From Nitrospirota bacterium (GTDB lineage Bacteria; Nitrospirota; Nitrospiria; JACQBW01), in assembly GCA_016178585.1 (NCBI GenBank), contig JACOTA010000019.1, positions 1 through 46,868 of the forward strand: 46,868 bases of DNA, given 5' to 3'. Of the stretch, positions 24,522 to 32,813 are shown in pieces. The first letter of the stretch is position 1. Each line of letters starts with the position of its first letter. Under the pieces are notes generated by a model. That model ran no database searches and was not told where the DNA came from. It worked only from the letters and a program-made list of their open reading frames with translations. The translations under genes and the position numbers were made by a program.

Positions 24522-25160
24522 ATGGACATGATAGGTCAAAAAACTAAATCCAGGGCGGCTGCGGCGGTTGTTTCTTTAATTCTTTTTAACGGAATATTTT
24601 TACAGGCCTGTTCCACCTCAGCTCCTTTTCTTGTTCCAGAAAAAGAGAGCGGCCAAAAGGAAAAGGAATTAGGAAGCGACAGAGTGGATATTCAAATTAG
24701 GCCGATAGACACCTCGGGATTTAAATCAAAAGATCTTGATTTTTATCATTTTGATTTTTCACAATTTTTCACGGCTATTGAAATCCGGGTTCACAATAGC
24801 ACCCAAAATCCAGTTCAATGGGATCCTTTTCAATCGATTTTAAAAAATGGTGAGGAAAAAGAGTTTCAGACTTTCAATGAAGATGGGGCAATTGATTATT
24901 ATAAACGTGGAGAGTTGCCGGGCGATTCAATCGTATTGCTGCAAAAGCCGTATGAGCAGCAAAAAGAGGATATAGAAAATATTAAACGGTTTATCGTGAA
25001 GCCTGCGTCGGTTCCTCCCGGACAGGAAGCTGAAGGCTTGCTTTTATTCAGGAAGGTTTCGCTGAATCACTGTGAAAATGTTTTACTTGTCGTTGCCGGA
25101 ATTCAGACCAACCATCAGGAAAGAAAGGTAAGTTTTCCTTTAAAATGTCCTAAAGAATAA
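24522..25160 (+). CDS. Hypothetical lipoprotein
   Basis: The 212-residue product has an N-terminal hydrophobic segment (residues about 13-28) and a lipobox-like LQAC (Cys30), so it is probably lipidated after export. The mature part contains a segment, FFTAIEIRVHNSTQNPVQWDP, that suggests a beta-sandwich domain of the kind found in intracellular-interaction or DUF-type lipoproteins. I do not recognise a family. Three Cys residues lie in the mature part, two of them late. It is monocistronic with a perfect promoter. The flanking genes give no functional hint. Confidence 0.72.
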   Translation: MDMIGQKTKSRAAAAVVSLILFNGIFLQACSTSAPFLVPEKESGQKEKELGSDRVDIQIRPIDTSGFKSKDLDFYHFDFSQFFTAIEIRVHNSTQNPVQWDPFQSILKNGEEKEFQTFNEDGAIDYYKRGELPGDSIVLLQKPYEQQKEDIENIKRFIVKPASVPPGQEAEGLLLFRKVSLNHCENVLLVVAGIQTNHQERKVSFPLKCPKE

Positions 25161-25164
25161 AGCC

Positions 25165-25353
25165 TTATTCCTCTTCCTTTGATGGCCCGACTGAGGCGAG
25201 CTCATTAATAAAAATATTGCTTTTTTTCCTGTTATTTAAGATGGTGCGATCCATAATGGCTCCGCAGTTGACGCATTTCCATGCATAAAAGGTGAGAAAA
25301 AAATCGGATAATCTCTCTAAAAACATTAACCCTTCACATTTTGGACATTTCAT
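25165..25353 (-). CDS. Small zinc-ribbon protein
   Basis: The 62-residue protein has two CxxC pairs, CPKC at the N-terminus and CVNC near residue 35, spaced as in a zinc ribbon. A short tail follows with MDRTILNNRKK. A good AAGGAGA site precedes the ATG. Small proteins of this pattern are frequent in Nitrospirota and related groups, and none has a defined role that I know of. It could bind nucleic acid or a protein partner. It is convergent with the lipoprotein gene (4-bp gap). Confidence 0.75.
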   Translation of the reverse strand: MKCPKCEGLMFLERLSDFFLTFYAWKCVNCGAIMDRTILNNRKKSNIFINELASVGPSKEEE

Positions 25354-25556
25354 GGAAGTCTCCTTAACTCGTTTAGGTTGATTAAAGACCTACTCGTTCT
25401 TGTGTGACAATATATGCAACAAATATACCGTTTTTTGTCAATATTCGTAACCTATTGAAAAAATAAGATTTATATAAAATAAAGATAGATTTAAAGAGTA
25501 TAAATTGCCCAATTCTGTCATATTTTGTCCAAAACTTGTCGGTGCGAGAAGAATAA

Positions 25557-26249
25557 ATGGAAAAATCAGGGATACCGTCCTGGCCGGAATTAGAGAGACC
25601 CCGCGAAAGGTTAATTGATCAGGGAGCAGAGGTTTTGTCTGATGCCCAGCTATTAGCAATCATGATTCGAATGGGGAAAAAAGGTCAAACCGCAATGGAT
25701 ATTGCGTTTAGACTGCTTGAACATTTTAATGGCTTAAAAGGTGTCGCCGGCGCGACGGTAGTGGAGCTGTGTCAGATTGGTGGAATCGGTCCGTCGAAGG
25801 CGGCACAAATCCTTGGAGCGATTGAAATCGGTAAAAGAGTCGTTTCAAATAAAAGATCAATGAAGGGAAAGTTTTTATCGAGTAAAGAAATTTACTCCTA
25901 TTTTTTTCCTGAATACTCTTCCTTGAAAGTGGAGATTTTTAAAGTCGTTTTGTTAAATACAAAAAACCAACTCATTCACGGGGTTGAAATTTCAAAAGGG
26001 AGTTTGAATCAAACGATTGTGCATCCGCGAGAGGTTTTTAATAAAGCCATTAAGAATTCCGCCGCGTCTCTTATTTTAATCCATAATCATCCCAGCGGGG
26101 ACCCGGCTCCAAGCCAGGAGGATATTGCGTTGACCCAAACCCTTGTAAAATCGGGTCAGTTATTGGGAATTCCTGTCCTGGACCATATCATCATCGGAAA
26201 TGGAGATTACTATAGTTTTGCCGACAACCAAGCTCTGATTGAAAAATAG
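25557..26249 (+). CDS. radC: RadC-family JAB-domain protein
   Basis: The 230-residue protein has the N-terminal helix-hairpin-helix region (MPSWPELERPRERL-like start, and IGGIGPSKAAQILGAIEIGKR) and the C-terminal RadC JAMM metalloprotease-like motif. This is seen as E in HGVEIS and as LILIHNHPSGDPAPSQEDI, with H-x-H-x10-D preserved. RadC is no longer regarded as a confirmed repair protein and its biochemical role is unclear. The ATG has a GAGAAGA upstream. It follows a 200-bp intergenic region (25354-25556) in which I see no clear promoter. Confidence 0.94.
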   Translation: MEKSGIPSWPELERPRERLIDQGAEVLSDAQLLAIMIRMGKKGQTAMDIAFRLLEHFNGLKGVAGATVVELCQIGGIGPSKAAQILGAIEIGKRVVSNKRSMKGKFLSSKEIYSYFFPEYSSLKVEIFKVVLLNTKNQLIHGVEISKGSLNQTIVHPREVFNKAIKNSAASLILIHNHPSGDPAPSQEDIALTQTLVKSGQLLGIPVLDHIIIGNGDYYSFADNQALIEK

Positions 26250-26278
26250 GAATCGGTTTGACGAATACCGTGCGGCCG

Positions 26279-26423
26279 CCCAAGACCAGCGATAGAAAGT
26301 TGTCATTGCGAGCGAAGCGAAGCAATCTCGCCATCGTGAACCGAGATCGCCACGCACCCTGCGGGCGCTCGCGATGACAGGCAAAACAAGGAGTTACAAA
26401 TCCTATCGCTATATGTTCCTGGG
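26279..26423. mobile_element. MITE-like element of repeat family A, copy 4
   Basis: This 145-bp copy starts CCCAAGACCAGCGATAG and ends CTATCGCTATATGTTCCTGGG. It contains the same internal sequence as the copy at 21878, with a small GCGAA duplication in the core and a short insertion near the right end. The flanking 5-bp direct repeat is GGCCG (26274-26278 and 26424-26428). It is the third copy with a clear 5-bp duplication. Confidence 0.82.
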
Positions 26424-26534
26424 GGCCGGAATTTTATTTACATTTTTTATAAAAAAATGGTAGGATATTTCGTTTATTACAATGACTAACGGAAAATTCA
26501 CTCTTTATTTTAATAACGGCTGGAGTTGTCATTT

Positions 26535-28832
26535 TTGGAAAAAACAAAATGGATTGGAATTTTCTTGTTTGGAATGATTTTCTTCTTAAACGGACACGTT
26601 CTGTTGGCTGTGGAGAAGGAAAACAGCCAGGAAACCCTCCCGCAAATTCACATAAAGGGAATTGAAATTAAGGGAAATAAAAAGATTGAGTCCTCGACCA
26701 TTCGTGGAAAATTAGATATTAACGAGGGAGATAAATATTCACCTGAGAAGATCAGAAATGAAATTAAAAACCTGTATCGCCTCGGGTTTTTCGAAGATAT
26801 CAAGTTTGAAACGGAGGGTTTTGAAGGAGGAATAAAACTTTTTATTATCGTCTCGGAAAAGCCGATCTTGAAAGATGTCTCTTATATCGGAAATGAGAAG
26901 ATAAAAAAGGAGACTTTAAAAGAAAAAGTTTACATCAAAAAAGATACTTTTATCGATCTTGCTCAAATTAAATCCTATCAGGAGAAGCTGATTCAATATT
27001 ATAAAGGTGAAGGTTACTATAACGTTGAAATCGTTCCGGTCATTGAAAAACTTGAAAATAATCAGACCAGCCTTGTTTTCTCAATTAAGGAGGGGACCAA
27101 AACTAAAATCAAGTCAGTTCAATTTGAGGGAAACCATGTTTTTAATGATAAAAAACTGAAAAGCATCATTGAATCGAAAGAATTTTTTTGGCTGACCTCA
27201 TGGCTGACCGATCGGGGAGTTTATAAAGCGGAGGAAGCCCAAAACGATTCAGAAAGGATTAAAGAACTTTATCTGAATAACGGATATCTCACCGTTCAGG
27301 CCGGAGCGCCGGAGTTGACGTTAACCCCGGATAAAAAATGGTTTAATTTAAAATTTATTATTTCTGAAGGTCCCCAATTTTCGATTCGAAAAATCAACTT
27401 CTCGGGAAATACGCTTTTTCCCTCGGAAGAATTATTAAAAAAAATAAATACCCGTGAGGGAGAAATTTTCAAAAGAGATGTCCTGCGCCAGGATATCAAT
27501 ACCTTAACCGATTTATATGGAGAGCGGGGGTATGCGTTTCTTAATATCACTCCTCAATTTGTGACAGATAACGCCTCAAAAACGGTAGAGTTGACGCTCG
27601 AAATTTCTGAAGGGAATCTGACGTATATCCGGAAAATTAACATCTCAGGAAATGAAAAAACGAGGGATAAAGTTATTCGAAGGGAAATCCGCCTGGATGA
27701 ACAGGGCCTTTTTAATACTAAATCTCTCAAAAGAAGTTATGAACGGATCAGAAATCTTAATTTTTATGAGAACATCGAAATTTCACCGGAACGGGTGAGT
27801 GAAAACCTAATGGATCTCAATGTCAAAGTGAAAGAAAAGTCGACAGGACAAATTAGTTTGGGGGGAGGATATAGTTCGGTAGACCATCTAATCGGAATGT
27901 TTGAAATTAACGAGGGAAATTTTCTGGGCAGAGGATATTTATTGAAAACAAAGGCTCAATTAGGTGGCCGAAGCACCATTTATGATATTACTTTTAGAGA
28001 TCCTTACATTAATGATCTGCCCATTTCAGGTTCCATTAATTTATTCAGGGTGGAACAAAATTTTGTCTCCTACAAAGAAAGAAAGGTCGGGGGAAATCTT
28101 GTTCTGGGAAAATCGTTTGGCGAATATACAAGCGGAAGTTTAAGCTATACACTTCAATATGTTGATTTTTTTGACGTTTTAACCACATCCTCTCAACGGA
28201 TTCAAGATATTTCCACTTCAGGGCAAACGGTGACCAGCAGTCTCGGTCTGGGTATTGCGCGAGATACCCGGGATTTTATTTTCGATCCTTCAAAAGGGAG
28301 CAGGAATTCACTCTCATTGACTTTTGCCGGCCCTGAACTGGGGGGAAACACGCAATTTTATAAAGTGGTTCTTGATAGCAGCCGGTATTTTCCCTTAATC
28401 TGGAATACCGTGTTTTCCCTTCATGGCGAGACCGGTTATATCCACGAGATTAAGGGCAGTGCCACTTTATTTGAGGGATTTATTGTCGGTGGATTGAATA
28501 CGCTCCGAGGGTTTGATTATGGAAAAGCGGGTCCCGTCGGACCGGCGGGAGAAATTATTCCAGCGTCAAAATTGCTGCTCTTTAATGCCGAACTGATGTT
28601 CCCATTGGTTACGGAGGCTAAAATTAAAGGGGTCTTCTTTTTTGACGGGGGAAGAGGTTTTGACCTCGGAGAAGTCGTGAGTGTGGATAAGCTGAGATAT
28701 GGGGCTGGTTTTGGTATTCGCTGGGTCATTCCACAACTTGGTCCGATTCGGTTTGAATGGAGCCGGAATTTGTTTCCCCGCGAAACAGAAGAGAGCTCGC
28801 GATTTGACTTTAGTATCGGATCGGTATTTTAA
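26535..28832 (+). CDS. bamA: Outer-membrane protein assembly factor BamA
   Basis: BamA inserts beta-barrel proteins into the outer membrane. The protein, about 765 residues, has a signal peptide (ending near LLAVEKEN) and five POTRA repeats up to about residue 425, each with an IKGIEIKGN or ISGNEKTRDKVIRREI type start. A C-terminal 16-strand barrel has the lid-loop motif LRGFDYG (the VRGF equivalent). The chain ends in Phe, as expected for an outer-membrane barrel. The TTG at 26535 is preferred because GGAG lies nine bases upstream; the TTG at 26526 is too close. It heads the envelope locus with skp next. Confidence 0.96.
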   Translation: MEKTKWIGIFLFGMIFFLNGHVLLAVEKENSQETLPQIHIKGIEIKGNKKIESSTIRGKLDINEGDKYSPEKIRNEIKNLYRLGFFEDIKFETEGFEGGIKLFIIVSEKPILKDVSYIGNEKIKKETLKEKVYIKKDTFIDLAQIKSYQEKLIQYYKGEGYYNVEIVPVIEKLENNQTSLVFSIKEGTKTKIKSVQFEGNHVFNDKKLKSIIESKEFFWLTSWLTDRGVYKAEEAQNDSERIKELYLNNGYLTVQAGAPELTLTPDKKWFNLKFIISEGPQFSIRKINFSGNTLFPSEELLKKINTREGEIFKRDVLRQDINTLTDLYGERGYAFLNITPQFVTDNASKTVELTLEISEGNLTYIRKINISGNEKTRDKVIRREIRLDEQGLFNTKSLKRSYERIRNLNFYENIEISPERVSENLMDLNVKVKEKSTGQISLGGGYSSVDHLIGMFEINEGNFLGRGYLLKTKAQLGGRSTIYDITFRDPYINDLPISGSINLFRVEQNFVSYKERKVGGNLVLGKSFGEYTSGSLSYTLQYVDFFDVLTTSSQRIQDISTSGQTVTSSLGLGIARDTRDFIFDPSKGSRNSLSLTFAGPELGGNTQFYKVVLDSSRYFPLIWNTVFSLHGETGYIHEIKGSATLFEGFIVGGLNTLRGFDYGKAGPVGPAGEIIPASKLLLFNAELMFPLVTEAKIKGVFFFDGGRGFDLGEVVSVDKLRYGAGFGIRWVIPQLGPIRFEWSRNLFPRETEESSRFDFSIGSVF

Positions 28833-28853
28833 GAGGACGACAATAATATAAAT

Positions 28854-28950
28854 GATAAGTGAAGCAACCGGTTTAGTGGGTGCAAAACATAGGATTTGGG
28901 ATATAAAATTATAGCTTCGCTGCGGGAACGCTCGCGAGCAAGCTTTGTGG
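28854..28950. repeat. Diverged family B repeat between bamA and skp
   Basis: The segment starts ATAAGTGAAGCAACCGG, as in the rsmD and waaA copies, then departs. It ends with the AGCTTCGCTGC...GCGAGCAAGCTTTGTGG unit also present in the copies at 4614 and 29549. It runs right up to the GGGAGG ribosome site of skp, so the element now forms part of the skp leader. Confidence 0.55.
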
Positions 28951-28960
28951 GAGGTTTTTC

Positions 28961-29494
28961 ATGAAATACGGGGTTATGTTTTTAATGTTAATTGCCGGAA
29001 TAGGATTTGGCATTCAGGAAACATTCGCGGCGGACTCGTTAAAAGTTGGATATATCAATGCGATTAAGATTTTTGATTCGACAAAAACGGGAAAGAAATC
29101 AAAAGCGATTTTAGAGGATTATATTAAAAGCCGTCAAAAAATCGTTGATCTGGAAGAAGATGAAATTAAAAAGCTTGAGGAAGAATTGAGCCGGCAGGGA
29201 TCGGTTTTAAGCAATGACGCCAAAAAAGAAAAAGAGGCTCTTTTTCAAAAAAAATTAGCTCAATATCAAAAAAAAGCAATGGATTTAAATAAAGAAATCC
29301 AGGAGAAAAAATCGGAAGTCCTTCACGAGTTTAATAAAAATCTTGAAGATATCGTCAAAAAGATCGCTGAAAAAGAGGGCTATCAGGTGGTCCTGGATAA
29401 AAACCCCGATATTGGCACTGTCGTTTATATGGCCAGTTCAATGGATATCAGCGATAAAGTCATTGAGGAAATGGACAAACTCAATAGCAAATAA
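28961..29494 (+). CDS. skp: Periplasmic chaperone Skp/OmpH
   Basis: The 177-residue precursor has a cleavable signal peptide (to about ETFAA, residue 24) and the OmpH-type domain beginning VGYINAIKIFDST. A long charged helical coiled-coil segment (residues about 50-125) follows, then the short SDKVIEEMDKL end. Skp binds unfolded outer-membrane proteins in the periplasm and hands them to BamA, whose gene is directly upstream. The ATG is preceded by GGGAGG. The length is close to the family norm of 160-180. Confidence 0.93.
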   Translation: MKYGVMFLMLIAGIGFGIQETFAADSLKVGYINAIKIFDSTKTGKKSKAILEDYIKSRQKIVDLEEDEIKKLEEELSRQGSVLSNDAKKEKEALFQKKLAQYQKKAMDLNKEIQEKKSEVLHEFNKNLEDIVKKIAEKEGYQVVLDKNPDIGTVVYMASSMDISDKVIEEMDKLNSK

Positions 29495-29548
29495 ATATTA
29501 ATCTCAAGCCTATCGTTCGAATATCGAGGCAATTAAAACAAAAACATT

Positions 29549-29590
29549 AGCTTCGCTGCGGAATCGCTCGCGAGCAAGCTTTGTGGCTCC
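29549..29590. repeat. AGCTTCGCTGC unit of repeat family B
   Basis: A 42-base unit, AGCTTCGCTGCGGAATCGCT followed by CGCGAGCAAGCTTTGTGGC, repeats the sequence in the copies at 4614 and 28911. It can fold through AGCTTCGCTGC / GCGAGCAAGCT. It lies between skp and lpxD in a 212-bp gap. No other feature is evident there, and no clear promoter is visible. Confidence 0.55.
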
Positions 29591-29706
29591 AGGCTCCGAA
29601 ATTTACCACTTATCTTAACAGACACTATGGAAGGGTAAACAAGTTTCGAAGAGGTCTCTGAAGAGGAACACATCCTCAATATTCTTTAGCCAAACAGTGT
29701 TAAATA

Positions 29707-30741
29707 ATGTATACCCTCGAACAGCTTGCACAACACGTAAACGGAAAGGTTCTTGGAAACCCTGAACAGACCATTCGCGGATTTGCCTCGGCAGATGAAG
29801 CCGGAGAGGGGGAAATCACGTTTCTGGCATTTCCAAAATATCTTCCCGCCGTTCTTTCGACAAAAGCAAGCTGTGTGATTGTTTCCAAACCTTATGAAGA
29901 GATCAAGAAAAATCAACTTCAGGTTTCCAATCCCTATTTTGCATTTATACAAATCATTCAGTTATTTCAGAAGAAATTTTTGCCTCCGCCCGGGATCAGT
30001 TCAAAGGCCGAAATTTTAAAAAATGTCAAGATCGGAGAAAACCCCTCGATCGCGTCTTTTGTTTTTATCGATGAAGATGTCATGATCGGAGCCCGGGTCG
30101 TCTTATTTCCGGGGGTTTATATTGGTAAAGGGACCTCGATTGGAGACGATGCGTTAATTTATTCAAATGTTTCCATCCGCGACAGGAGTAAAATCGGGCA
30201 TAGGGTGACCATTCATAGCGGGGCTGTCATTGGAAGCGATGGATTTGGATTTGTAACCGTCGAGGGAGTCCATCATAAAATTCCCCAGGTCGGAATCGCT
30301 GTCATCGAAGACGACGTGGAAATTGGAGCGAATGTAACGATCGATCGTGCGGCTCTGGGTGAAACCCGGATTAAAAAGGGTACAAAAATGGATGATCAGG
30401 TCCATGTCGGACACAATGTCATCATCGGAGAAAATGGTCTTTTTGCCGCGCAAACCGGAATATCGGGGAGTGTCAAAATCGGAGATTATGCGGTTACGGG
30501 CGGGCAAACCGGTTTTTCAGGACATGTTCGGGTTGGAAATCATGTCAAGATGGCGGGGAAATCTGGAATTACCCATGATATCGAGGACCACCAAACCGTC
30601 GCGGGATTTCCGGCCATTCCCCACGTTCAGTGGAAAAGATCCGTGATTCTTTTTAACCACCTTTCAAATTTGCAAAAGCAGATTCAAACACTCAAAGAAC
30701 AGATTGAGGCTTTAGAACAAAAGATACAGAAACTTGATTAG
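29707..30741 (+). CDS. lpxD: UDP-3-O-acylglucosamine N-acyltransferase
   Basis: LpxD adds the second acyl chain in lipid A synthesis. The 344-residue protein has an N-terminal uridine-binding domain (to about residue 100), then a left-handed beta-helix of hexapeptide repeats (for example VTIDRAALGETRIKKG), with the catalytic His in HVGHNVIIGENGLF (about residue 240). A C-terminal helical segment with heptad-like residues (LQKQIQTLKEQIEAL) forms the trimer extension. The start is an ATG with no strong ribosome site. fabZ is next, 40 bp on. Confidence 0.97.
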   Translation: MYTLEQLAQHVNGKVLGNPEQTIRGFASADEAGEGEITFLAFPKYLPAVLSTKASCVIVSKPYEEIKKNQLQVSNPYFAFIQIIQLFQKKFLPPPGISSKAEILKNVKIGENPSIASFVFIDEDVMIGARVVLFPGVYIGKGTSIGDDALIYSNVSIRDRSKIGHRVTIHSGAVIGSDGFGFVTVEGVHHKIPQVGIAVIEDDVEIGANVTIDRAALGETRIKKGTKMDDQVHVGHNVIIGENGLFAAQTGISGSVKIGDYAVTGGQTGFSGHVRVGNHVKMAGKSGITHDIEDHQTVAGFPAIPHVQWKRSVILFNHLSNLQKQIQTLKEQIEALEQKIQKLD

Positions 30742-30781
30742 GATTTCATTTAAATTTTCAGTAGATTAAGCCGGGAGGGTC

Positions 30782-31222
30782 ATGTTAAGTCAATCCGAGA
30801 TTCAAAAAATTCTTCCCCATCGATATCCTTTTTTATTAGTCGATCGGATCGTGGAAATGGAAATCGGGAAAAAAATCGTTGGTTTGAAAAATGTGACGAT
30901 CAATGAGCCCTTTTTTCAGGGACATTTTCCAGGATTTCCCATCATGCCGGGTGTTTTAATTATTGAGGCCCTTGCCCAGGTTGGAGGTGTTCTTGCCTTT
31001 AAGTCGGCCGAAAATGTCGAGGGAAGCCTCGTTTATTTTCTGAGTATTGACAAGGCAAAATTTCGAAAACCGGTTGTTCCCGGGGACCAGATCCTTCTTC
31101 AGGTGGAAGTCCTTCAGAGCCGCCCTCCTTATTGGAGATTGACGGGAAAAGCCTTTGTCAAGGAAGAGCTGGTGTGTGAAGCCGAATTAAAAGCGATGAT
31201 TTCGAAAGAAAAAGGAGCGTGA
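30782..31222 (+). CDS. fabZ: 3-hydroxyacyl-ACP dehydratase FabZ
   Basis: FabZ dehydrates beta-hydroxyacyl-ACP in fatty-acid elongation and uses the same hydroxyacyl-ACP pool as LpxA and LpxD. The 146-residue hot-dog protein has the catalytic His in LPHRYPFLLVDR (about residue 13) and the GHFPGFPIMPGVLIIEALAQ helix with the catalytic Glu. A good GGGAGG precedes the ATG. The stop overlaps a possible GTG of lpxA. Confidence 0.97.
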   Translation: MLSQSEIQKILPHRYPFLLVDRIVEMEIGKKIVGLKNVTINEPFFQGHFPGFPIMPGVLIIEALAQVGGVLAFKSAENVEGSLVYFLSIDKAKFRKPVVPGDQILLQVEVLQSRPPYWRLTGKAFVKEELVCEAELKAMISKEKGA

Positions 31223-31230
31223 AAAACTCC

Positions 31231-32004
31231 ATGAATAAGCATTCAACTGCGATTATCCACCCAAAGGCTGAGATCGAAGAGGGGGTCACCATCGGACCCT
31301 ATTCTATCATTGGGGAAAAAGTTCATATTGGAAAAGGATCCCAGATCGGTCCGCATTGCGTCATTGAAGGGAAAACCGAGATCGGCCCCGATTGCAAATT
31401 TTTTCCGTTTATTTCCGTCGGCGCGGCGCCCCAGGATCTTAAGTATAAAAATGAAGAGACGTCGGTGGTTATTGGAAAAAATAATACCTTTAGGGAATTC
31501 GTGACGGTCCACCGCGGTACAGGCAGTGGAAAAGGAAAAACGGTTATTGGAGATGATAATTTTTTCATGGCCTATGTTCATGTGGCGCATGATTGTATCA
31601 TCGGCCACCGGAGCATTTTAGCTAATGCCGCAACCCTTGGCGGACATGTTGAAGTGGGTAATGATTCGGTCGTCGGAGGATTATCGGGCATTCACCAATT
31701 TGTCCGAATTGGCGATTACGTGATGATCGGCGGCGCTTCTGCCGTTGCCCAGGATATACCGCATTTTGTCTGTGCAGCCGGAAACCGGACCTCCTTGTAT
31801 GGTCTTAATTTAATTGGCCTGAAAAGAAAGGGGTTTTCAAATGAACGGATTAGCGCTCTTAAGAAAGCCTATAAAATCATTTTTCGGTCCGGGACGACCT
31901 TTACTGAAGCCGTTAAGAAAATTAAAGAAGAACAGCTCAACCAGCCTGACGTTGATTACTTAATTCAATTTATCGAACAGTCCAAAAGGGGAATCTCCAG
32001 ATAA
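31231..32004 (+). CDS. lpxA: UDP-N-acetylglucosamine O-acyltransferase
   Basis: LpxA carries out the first step of lipid A synthesis, moving 3-hydroxyacyl from ACP to UDP-GlcNAc. The protein is 257 residues from the ATG at 31231; a GTG at 31219 is also possible but is only one base from the AAAGGAG site. Hexapeptide repeats fill residues 10-190. The catalytic His is in HVAHDCIIGHRS and the HQF motif in LSGIHQFVRIG. The acyl-ruler position (Gly173 of E. coli) appears to be Gly in MIGGASAVAQD, which would allow a longer acyl chain of about C14. This last point is inferred. Confidence 0.96.
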   Translation: MNKHSTAIIHPKAEIEEGVTIGPYSIIGEKVHIGKGSQIGPHCVIEGKTEIGPDCKFFPFISVGAAPQDLKYKNEETSVVIGKNNTFREFVTVHRGTGSGKGKTVIGDDNFFMAYVHVAHDCIIGHRSILANAATLGGHVEVGNDSVVGGLSGIHQFVRIGDYVMIGGASAVAQDIPHFVCAAGNRTSLYGLNLIGLKRKGFSNERISALKKAYKIIFRSGTTFTEAVKKIKEEQLNQPDVDYLIQFIEQSKRGISR

Positions 32005-32813
32005 TGGAGAAAATTGGCTTGATTGCCGGAAACGGCCGTTTTCCAATCATTTTCGCGAGTCAGATCAAATCCCAGGGAAAGCAAGTCATCGCCGTTGCTC
32101 ATTTAGGGGAAACGGAAAGGGATCTTGAAGCATTTGTTGATAAAATTTTCTGGATTAAAGTCGGACAACTGGGAAAACTCATAAAGATATTTAAGCACGA
32201 ACATGTTCAAAATATTGTCATGGCGGGGGGAATAAAAAAAACCCGGTTGTTTACAGATGTCCTTCCCGATTTGAGGGCTGTTCGTTTACTCTCCTCTTTA
32301 AAAGAAAAAAAAGACGATGCGATTTTACGGGCGATTGCTTCCGATTTGGAAAAAGAAGGGCTGCATATCAAGGATTCCAGTTACTATCTTTTTTCTCTTC
32401 TGGTGGAGGAAGGCCCGTTAACTTCCCGAAAACCGACCAAAAAAGAGTTTGAAGATATTGAATTTGGTTGGAAGATTGGAAAAGGTATCGGAAAGCTGGA
32501 TATTGGACAATCCATCGTGGTCAAGGATAAGGTTGTTTTGGCCGTCGAAGCCATTGAAGGGACCGACGAGGCCATTAAAAGAGGCGGGCGGCTTGGTGAA
32601 GAAAATGCGATCGTGGTTAAAATTTGCAAACCGGGACAGGATTTACGATTTGACCTGCCGGCGATAGGTCCCGGAACAATAAAATCCATGGTATCCGTAA
32701 AAGCGTCTATTTTGGCGGTTGAAGCGGGAAACACGCTTCTTTTGGACCGCGAAGAAACCCTGAAGGCAGCAGAAAAAGGAGGCATTGGAATTATTGGAGT
32801 CCGGTATGAATAG
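32004..32813 (+). CDS. lpxI: UDP-2,3-diacylglucosamine diphosphatase LpxI
   Basis: LpxI hydrolyses UDP-2,3-diacylglucosamine to lipid X and UMP, replacing the LpxH of E. coli. The 269-residue protein has the N-terminal KIGLIAGNGRFPIIFA and the middle motif VMAGGIKKTRLF. The C-terminal part has VAVEAIEGTDEAIKRGG and KPGQDLRFDLPAIGPGTI, all typical of the DUF1009/LpxI family. The ATG overlaps the lpxA stop by one base (TAATG). Presence of LpxI and not LpxH is usual in alphaproteobacteria, Geobacter-like organisms and Nitrospirota. Confidence 0.95.
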   Translation: MEKIGLIAGNGRFPIIFASQIKSQGKQVIAVAHLGETERDLEAFVDKIFWIKVGQLGKLIKIFKHEHVQNIVMAGGIKKTRLFTDVLPDLRAVRLLSSLKEKKDDAILRAIASDLEKEGLHIKDSSYYLFSLLVEEGPLTSRKPTKKEFEDIEFGWKIGKGIGKLDIGQSIVVKDKVVLAVEAIEGTDEAIKRGGRLGEENAIVVKICKPGQDLRFDLPAIGPGTIKSMVSVKASILAVEAGNTLLLDREETLKAAEKGGIGIIGVRYE

